DNA from: Escarpia spicata
Taxonomy: Eukaryota; Annelida; Polychaeta; Sabellida; Siboglinidae
DNA: 64,000 nucleotides
Assembly (NCBI GenBank): GCA_963995525.1
Contig: OZ023209.1
Location: forward strand, 11,148,152-11,212,151
Reading direction: 5' to 3'
In this document: piece by piece, positions 58,431 to 64,000 of the stretch
How the letters are laid out: each line of letters opens with the position of its first letter
Numbering within the stretch: position 1 is the first letter of the stretch
Notes under the pieces: model-generated
What the model was told of the DNA's origin: nothing
The model's input: only the letters and a program-made list of their open reading frames with translations
The model's database searches: none
Position numbers and translations under genes: made by a program

Positions 58431-59588
58431 TCACATGTCCCCCTTCTGCTCATTGACCGTCGATTGTCGGAAGGTGGCGAAGGAGAGTCTGAGGTTGGGG
58501 CTGCTGAAGGAGGACCGCGCCTGTGATTGTCGGCAGAAGAGCGCGATGAAGTTCTTACGGAAGATGCGGTTGAAGGTACAGTAGAGGACGAAGTTGACGG
58601 CCGAGTTGACCGTCAGCAGGAGGTCCGTGATCTCGCGCACCCCACGGACCACGTAGTTCGCCTCGTAATAGCCGAAGCCGTATACCGTCGAGATGACGGC
58701 GTCCGGCGTCACGCACAGCACGAACACGACGATAACGGACACGAGCATGACGGTAATGCGCCGTCGCGACGTCTGGCGGCGTTTTGTCGGCGCACGCGTG
58801 CGTCGCAGCGAGCGGACGATGAAGTAGCTCAGGGTACACAAGATGGCGATCGGCACGAGCGAGCGCATGCAGTTCTGCGACCATGTATAGGCAACGACGA
58901 AGCTGCGAACGCGCCACAGGTCCGTGACGTCTACGCCAACCGATGTTTCGTTCGTGTCGTTGTGCCGCACGAACACAGTGCGGTAGCGGAGGGCGAGGGG
59001 GATCGTCAGCACGGCCATCGATACGAACACGAATATAACGGTGGCACGCGCGCGCGCGATGCTGCACAGCGTGCGCGCGCGCGTCGCGTGACACACCAAC
59101 ATGTATCGCTCCGCGGCGACGGCGACTGATAACCACGCGGTGATGCAGACAGACACGTTAAACAAGTAGTGCGCGTAGGGATACATGTATCCGAGCGCGC
59201 GGTGTCCAGCCGGCGGGTTGACGTGGATGAGGAGGGTGACGACGAAGTAGAAGACGTCGTTGGTGAGTTTGATCGTGTCTGCCACCGCCAGGCCGACGAG
59301 GAACGAGTTCGTTGACGTTGCCATCTGGCGGCCGCTCAGCACGATGATGCTTAGAATGTTTCCGGCGAGGCCGAAGAAGCAGACGATGGGGTAGAAGACG
59401 AGGCCCGTGATGAGCTGCGCCATCAGATAGAACTCCCGACCGCTAACCTCCTCCATCGGCTTCTCCGTATCGTTGACGGTCGGAGCGGTGAGCAGGCGCA
59501 GGTCGCCCACGTAAGTCGTCACGTCCGGCTGAGAGCAGGAGACGTTACCGAGGAGGCACAGCGACACGCTCCCGTTGTCCGCCATCAT
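58431..59588 (-). CDS. Intronless rhodopsin-class GPCR, peptide/FMRFamide-receptor-like
   Basis: A 385-aa protein at the plasma membrane, probably coupling an extracellular peptide to G proteins. Extracellular N-terminus of about 55 residues with N-glycosylation sequons at N5, N15 and N39. TM1 has the GN pair at 76-77. TM2 has LAVAD with Asp104. TM3 ends in ERY (160-162), the DRY position. Intracellular loop 2 reads CHATRARTLCS. TM6 has CVTP (292-295) in place of CWxP. TM7 has NSAVNFVLYC (328-337), where NFxLY replaces NPxxY, followed by an amphipathic helix 8 and a Ser-rich tail. The LCS-RAR loop and NFxLYC end resemble the FMRFamide-receptor-like group. Unusually, neither the Cys at 3.25 (Tyr136 here) nor any extracellular-loop-2 Cys is present. 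MM at the start leaves two possible initiators. The coding region is GC-rich and CpG-rich in an AT-rich window, which supports a conserved gene. Confidence 0.92.
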   Translation of the reverse strand: MMADNGSVSLCLLGNVSCSQPDVTTYVGDLRLLTAPTVNDTEKPMEEVSGREFYLMAQLITGLVFYPIVCFFGLAGNILSIIVLSGRQMATSTNSFLVGLAVADTIKLTNDVFYFVVTLLIHVNPPAGHRALGYMYPYAHYLFNVSVCITAWLSVAVAAERYMLVCHATRARTLCSIARARATVIFVFVSMAVLTIPLALRYRTVFVRHNDTNETSVGVDVTDLWRVRSFVVAYTWSQNCMRSLVPIAILCTLSYFIVRSLRRTRAPTKRRQTSRRRITVMLVSVIVVFVLCVTPDAVISTVYGFGYYEANYVVRGVREITDLLLTVNSAVNFVLYCTFNRIFRKNFIALFCRQSQARSSFSSPNLRLSFATFRQSTVNEQKGDM

Positions 59589-59654
59589 CTGAAACGGCGA
59601 GCACTTGTAGACAACACATGCAACTTAAAACCTTGCCAGGTTTAGCCCACTATT

Positions 59655-59795
59655 CAGGCATTGTCCACAACAACAGAACAATAATGATGACGACAATCAC
59701 GACAACAACAATACCAACAACAACGTCATCATCGTCGTCGTCGTCAACAACAACAACTACGACGACGACAACAACACCAACTTCAACAGAAACAA
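59655..59795. repeat. (CAA)n/(GAC)n/(TCG)n trinucleotide tract
   Basis: Mixed trinucleotide repeats just upstream of the receptor start (on its 5' side). It may lie in the 5' UTR or promoter of the receptor gene. Confidence 0.85.
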
Positions 59796-60665
59796 TCATG
59801 GACACACGTGCATACGTACCCAGACGCAGACGAAATTACGCACATCAATGCGCGTGCAACGTTCGCTTCGCTCTGTCGCCTCGCGGACGGCAATTCAGGA
59901 CACACTCACGGCATTTGATTGCGCGTAGGGCAACATAGCGATGTGACATGACGCGCCGCCAAGTGGCGCTAGCGAAGGCGGTCGGCTCGATCCTGCGCAA
60001 GTCATTATAACATATTAAAACCATCTCGCGAAGTCGCTAGTGTCTTTTCCGCCCGCCTCTCCCTCGCCGCTAATGACGGTGATTGTCCCGTGCGAGCGTA
60101 ATCCCCTTGGCGCTATTGCTTTTTAATACAAGCGAATATATTGACTCTCGCGAAATCACCTACGTCACGTCCGACCATTGTTATAACTAAAGTGCGCAGT
60201 TGATCGAGCTCTGGCATGAGTCATGTATACTCACTATTGGTATGCATAAATGTTGGAAGCCGGAGCGCGCACGCTTGTGTGCCTGCAATGTGACAGTCCG
60301 GCGTAGTTCTGTTTATGGATGCCACGTCTAGCAGCGGTTCCACCGGCGGACCGTGATCTAAATGAGGCTCACTTAATCCACTGTCAGCTTCGAGATGTCG
60401 TTGTCCGAGTCAATAAAAGCGCCAACAATATGCGCAAAATAACCGATACATAATTGTGTTGTACGAATCATGTTCAGCTTGTTACCACGTGGATGATTAA
60501 TTCCCTTCTCTTTGTTATTGAATCCATGACATAAACAACAGCTAGTTGTTTTTGCCCCACGAAACTCAGCGGAGACAACCGAAATCTGACGGACAGTGCG
60601 CAATATTCATGAGCATGCCTTATATATGGGTCGAGAATTCTGGCGCAAACTGCAAACTCGGAGTA
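59796..60665. other. CpG-rich intergenic stretch between divergent genes
   Basis: No gene is recognised. CpG frequency is noticeably higher to about 60330 than in the rest of the window, as expected for an unmethylated or regulatory region. The minus-strand frame 60373-60603 shows no motif. Confidence 0.4.
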
Positions 60666-60669
60666 ATAT

Positions 60670-60947
60670 CAATTTATATTAGCATGGTTATTTGTGATTA
60701 ATAAAACATAGTTACGCTAGTTTGTAATCTAAATAAATAAAGCAGCCTAACGTAACATAATTGATTGTATTTAAATTAGGTCACTACCGTATCAGGATAA
60801 ATAGTCGGCTGTGTAATTGAAATTTGTAACCTAAAGTGTGCTGTAGTACACAGGAAACAGTCTTTATAAAGACTAAGTTAGCTAAGTTATTAAATAAATT
60901 CTGATCGGGATATGGCGCCTTGCAAGCGGCAAGTCAAGCCAAATACT
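60670..60947 (+). mobile_element. CR1 family-D 5' UTR and first ORF1 codons
   Basis: TGTAATCTAAATAAATAAAG...TTGTATTTAAATTAGGTCACTACCG (60724-60789) and ATTCTGATCGGGATATGGCGCCTTGCAAGCGGCAA (60898-60932) match the reverse complement of 19400-19700. It includes the presumed ORF1 start ATG (60912-60914), giving MAPCKRQ, and stops being similar near 60947. An isolated 5' end of a LINE is unusual because truncation normally removes the 5' end. Confidence 0.78.
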
Positions 60948-60959
60948 CTAACATGGAAT

Positions 60960-61335
60960 ACATGTTCTAACCCGTGTTCTCCCCTATCATAGTCATGCAT
61001 GCTGTCTAAATAGTCATTCAATCTGTTATTTAGTACTGCTGTCAATAATTTGTCAAGACAACTAAGAATAGTTATTCCTCTAACTGTTTGAATTTGAAGC
61101 AGGACCTATTGTTTATAAATCGGCTTAATAAATCCACTTGTCCGTGGCTTATGAATGAAAGCTGATTCTAACAACAAATTCAATTTTGTAAATATGGCTA
61201 ACATTTATGAAGTGGAAGCTTTACAAAATTCAGAAGTCATTAGATCGGAACTACATACACTGTTGCTTTTTTAAACTGCGTACGACCTTTAATACTGCTT
61301 CATTACTAAACAAAGCATTAATACATACCTATGAC
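60960..61335 (-). pseudogene. Non-LTR reverse transcriptase fragment (family G)
   Basis: On the minus strand the frames read NALFSNEAVLKVVRSLKKQQ, INVSHIYKIEFVVRISFHS, then HKPRTSGFIKPIYKQ and VRGITILSCLDKLLTAVLNNRLNDYLD. This is the region up to RT domains 0-2 (V-R-LK-KSPG, W-G-I-PIYK, NYRGITLLSC-GK-FT-VLNNRL). It is cut off before motif A and joins the CR1 5' fragment directly. It has several frame breaks. Confidence 0.72.
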
Positions 61336-62100
61336 CAACGACGATCGTGACATAAGTGTTACATCACAATAACGACAAAGATAATCCTGCTAAATCTGGA
61401 CAACAAATTAAATTAATTAAATACCTTAGCCCAAAGAACAAGACGAGCAACGGAGAGACAAGGAACTCACCAGAAGAAAGTCTAAGACGATGGCACACTA
61501 GACTCCAAGACAAAATGATAACGAGGACGCGGAGGCGAGAAGAGCAAGAGCGGAGGGAATGGTTTTCATTTGGTGTTCAATTAGCCTCAGTCACTAGTAG
61601 GACGAATATAGCCGACGAAGATAAGGGAGACGTGATACGTCAAGTAGGTTTTCAGCGCGAACGTCGACACGTTGGCTGCTTGACGCAAGAACAAAAAGAT
61701 GTTGCGCACATCTTACGAAGACTTTGATTGAAGTCGTAGGGACTGATTCGCGTTGCCCAATTTCACGCCAATTCATCTCAAACAGATGAATTGATAACTT
61801 AAAGTTCATTTCAACAACAAAATTATACCATGAATTTCTGAAACACCTTTGAACTCGTTTTAGTGATAAGACGTTTTCGTTATGTATTCAAGACCAGACG
61901 ATGGCCAATGACATCTCCATCAAATGTGCCAAACATTGGAAGTACATTGCGTCATATTGGATGGGCACGAATGATGATTGTGTAACGAAATATTTATTTA
62001 TACAAAAATAATTGTTGTAGTACTGTTTGTTGTACAGCGAAATTGAATTGATTGTTTGTGCCATTTGTTGGTAATTTATATTTACTCTGATACTTTTGTG
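61336..62100. other. No supported gene; one Arg/Glu-rich open frame
   Basis: A plus-strand frame of 123 aa (61356-61727) is rich in Arg, Glu and Gln, with RRREEQERREWFSFG and CLTQEQKDVAHILRRL. It has no family match that I recognise and no splice context that decides the case. Confidence 0.3.
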
Positions 62101-62165
62101 TTCATGATATTTAAAGTACGAGTTGAGAGACGGGGACAGATGAAGAGAAGCGCGGGTGGGGCGCG

Positions 62166-62234
62166 ATGGCGTCGGCACATATTGTCTACGCCGCAGTGGT
62201 CGTCGTAGTCGTCGTTGGTGTCGTTCTTGCTAAG
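62166..62234 (+). CDS. First coding exon with signal-peptide-like N-terminus (rest beyond reach)
   Basis: The ATG at 62166 has a purine-poor but G+4 context and begins MASAHIVYAAVV, continuing with a run of Val to GVVLAK. This gives 23 residues with a single hydrophobic helix of about 15 residues, as in a signal peptide or signal anchor. The last codon AAG is followed by GTAAGT (62235-62240), a perfect 5' splice donor in phase 0. Without splicing the frame meets TAA after four further codons. A TATTTAAA at 62108-62115 could be a TATA-like element about 50 bp upstream. It would be the first exon of a secreted or membrane protein whose later exons I could not identify in the remaining 1.7 kb. 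It lies on the opposite strand from the GPCR, 2.6 kb away. Confidence 0.55.
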
Positions 62235-62240
62235 GTAAGT

Positions 62241-63105
62241 TGGTCGTAAATTGTGCAGCGAATAACGGTTGAAGCGAATGAGTCGCAGAAAGCTTGGCTG
62301 GCTCACAGACTGTCATACCACCGGATGGACGTAGCAGCTAAGCACGTCACGGCGTCCGTCAGTAAGAAATGGAGGCCGCTACCTTCCCAAAACTAAAGTT
62401 GAGAACAGATGTAACCGTTGCGCCTATAATTACATTACTTATTTGCATAGCTCAATAGCCAGAAGAAGTGTTACACAGTATGCAATTGTACGTACGATAC
62501 ACATTGTTTTCAATAGAAAGTAGGGTATACCGAGGCAATACAGGCACCATAAGCAAAGTACTGTTACTGTCTGGGTATATGTATGTACTTGTTATATACA
62601 GCCTGTACCCAGACTTAATGTTGGCATTTGTTTAAACGATTAAATAATGTGCATTTTGCACTCCGGTAATTGCCACGTCCAAAGGGTACACTACTGAAAG
62701 TGTGCCCACTTCAACCCCCTCCCCCGGGGTAAAATGAAAATTTTGGCAAAATAAGCACGCTAATACAAAATGACGTATTCTTCACTGGAAAACAAAAGTG
62801 GTGGAATCGCTTGAAAGTGGTACGTAGAAGAAATCGTATTCTGATCATTAGATTTACGTGTAATCTGAGCATGAAATGCAATGTTAACTTTTCTTCAGTC
62901 GTCCATGTCTCCCCAGTATCCCCTACATCAACACTACTTTCAAGTCCATTGAAGCGAGGCCGAACGTGAATTGTTATTCATTTATTTACGCTCCGAACTG
63001 ATCATAAGTAGCACAGCCACTTTAACAAAAACCATATTAAAACATTGATAGAAAATATACTTACCACTTACCAATCACAGTAATTTATTTTACCATTTCT
63101 ACTGA
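62241..63105. other. Putative intron or intergenic; no feature recognised
   Basis: If the exon at 62166-62234 is real, this is intron. A 9-bp inverted repeat (TCTGGGTA with TACCCAGA) spans 62570-62613. No exon-like frame was seen. Confidence 0.35.
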
Positions 63106-63108
63106 AGT

Positions 63109-63190
63109 AGTACACTTGAACCTCGCTATTAAGGTCACCTTCGGGACTAAGCTAAAGTGATCTGAATGGTGAGGTGATCGTATTAGTGAA
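63109..63190. repeat. Tc1/mariner-type (Tigger-like) terminus
   Basis: CACTTGAACCTCGCTATTAAGGTCACC (63113-63139) followed by GTGATCTGAATGGTGAGGTGATCG resembles the terminal plus subterminal inverted structure of Tigger-like elements (TTGAACCTC...TTAAGGTCACC). Only one end was recognised. Confidence 0.4.
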
Positions 63191-63772
63191 AATATTTGTC
63201 TATACTTTCCTGCTACAGAAATAATTTGGGACTGTCCCAGGGCTTTAAAAAAAAATCGCCTCCACGCCCCCTATTACTTGGGGTACAGAAAACCATATTT
63301 CTACCTTCCAATTCCACACACCTTTCACAGTCGGCAACACTTACACATTAATTGTCAAGGACATTTACATTTCCACCCGCCATTGACGCTCGCCACAAAA
63401 ACAAACATTCACGCTCACATTTAATGGGCGAGGCAGAACTATATGTTTGGCCCCCAGAGAAATTCCAGGGGCACCTGTGCCCCTGTTCCCGCGTCTATGA
63501 GGTCCATATTCTTTCTCAAATGTGATGAATTAAAACACCCGTCCGCTGTCAGAATATGATATACTGGAGTGAGTAATGTCTACTGGAAACGTGTACCAGA
63601 ACTACGTAGAGTGCGAACCAATATGGTTCGGATTATTCATAATTATAATAAAGAAGTCGTTCATAAATTACCGTTCGATCACTCACATTGCACTAGCGAT
63701 AAAGCACAACAGTCAGTATTTCAGCCTGACTTATCTTGTTATTTGAATGGTGAACCCTACTGACATTGAATT
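63191..63772. other. Non-coding or unexplained; small ORF at 63569
   Basis: A 64-aa plus frame (63569-63763) reads VYWKRVPELRRVRTNMVRII...QPDLSCYLNGEPY. It is not recognised and has no convincing splice acceptor in front. A GGGGCACCTGTGCCCC palindrome lies at 63469-63484. Confidence 0.3.
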
Positions 63773-64000
63773 GAGAATAACTTGGACTCGGAGGTCATCG
63801 ACTTGATAATTGACTTGGACTTGGATGTCATTGACATGATAATTGACTTGGACTTGGAGGTCATTGACATGATATTTGACTTGGACTTGGAGGTCATTGA
63901 CATGATAATTGACTTGGACTTGGAGGTCATCGACTTGATATTTGACTTGGACTTGGAGGTCATTGACATGATATTTGACTTGGACTTGGAGGTCATTGAC
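63773..64000. repeat. 33-bp minisatellite running into the window end
   Basis: The unit is about GACTTGGACTTGGAGGTCAT plus TGACATGATATTT, present in roughly seven copies with variants (TGACATGATA or CGACTTGATA; TTGGATGTC). The minus strand is open as a TSKSKSN-type 11-residue repeat. The array continues past the window edge, so neither its length nor any coding role can be judged. Confidence 0.93.

Noticed and set aside
58527..59136. 200-aa plus-strand and 193-aa minus-strand frames over the GPCR
   Set aside because: Shadow frames of GC-rich coding DNA; the 385-aa minus frame has seven membrane segments and receptor motifs.

Overview
This is a eukaryotic (animal) genomic window, most likely from a marine invertebrate. 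The composition is AT-rich with long CT/GA, GT and CCCT microsatellites. No bacterial-style operons are present. At least seven non-LTR retrotransposon lineages occur together (CR1-like with an esterase-type first ORF, several other CR1/L2-like families, RTE/BovB-like), along with a Penelope-like endonuclease, hAT and PIF/Harbinger-like DNA transposon remains, a tRNA-derived SINE and one intronless peptide-type GPCR. I cannot name the species from sequence alone. All family assignments come from reading translations and recalling family motifs; no search was run.

Layout. 1-6222 is a giant imperfect palindrome (foldback). Two inverted arms meet at a short hairpin near 3846. Each arm carries matching but expanded microsatellites, and the left arm is interrupted by about 1.8 kb that includes a GIY-YIG (Penelope-like) endonuclease ORF. 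6.2-15.1 kb is mostly non-coding, with a compound 4-bp microsatellite, a decayed CR1-type reverse transcriptase (9.1-9.8 kb), a SINE (10.6-10.9 kb) and a Harbinger-like 5' end (12.9-13.4 kb). 15.1-19.8 kb is a nearly full-length but dead esterase-type CR1 element on the minus strand. 20-30 kb holds a second Harbinger-like end, a hAT-like terminus, an L2-like 3' end, a cysteine-protease-like pseudogene and a hAT (ZMYM1-like) transposase pseudogene.

30.6-42.65 kb is a head-to-tail stack of four retrotransposons. In order these are family B, family C split by a young family-D CR1 copy with a visible 7-bp target-site duplication, and family F with ORF1 and ORF2. The family-D copy retains a 673-aa open reverse-transcriptase frame with its FADD catalytic motif. 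44.7-47.1 kb and 52.9-54.9 kb carry LINE 3' ends (CR1/L2 type, RTE type, a third family-D copy). 57.5 kb has an 18-bp palindromic minisatellite, and the window ends in a 33-bp minisatellite.

The only convincing host genes are the intronless rhodopsin-class GPCR on the minus strand (58431-59588) and a short first coding exon with a signal-peptide-like sequence and a consensus splice donor on the plus strand (62166-62234). They are arranged divergently in a CpG-richer island. Everything else is best read as transposon biology: nested insertions, 5' truncations, internal rearrangement at AT repeats and shared 3' tails between SINE and LINE.
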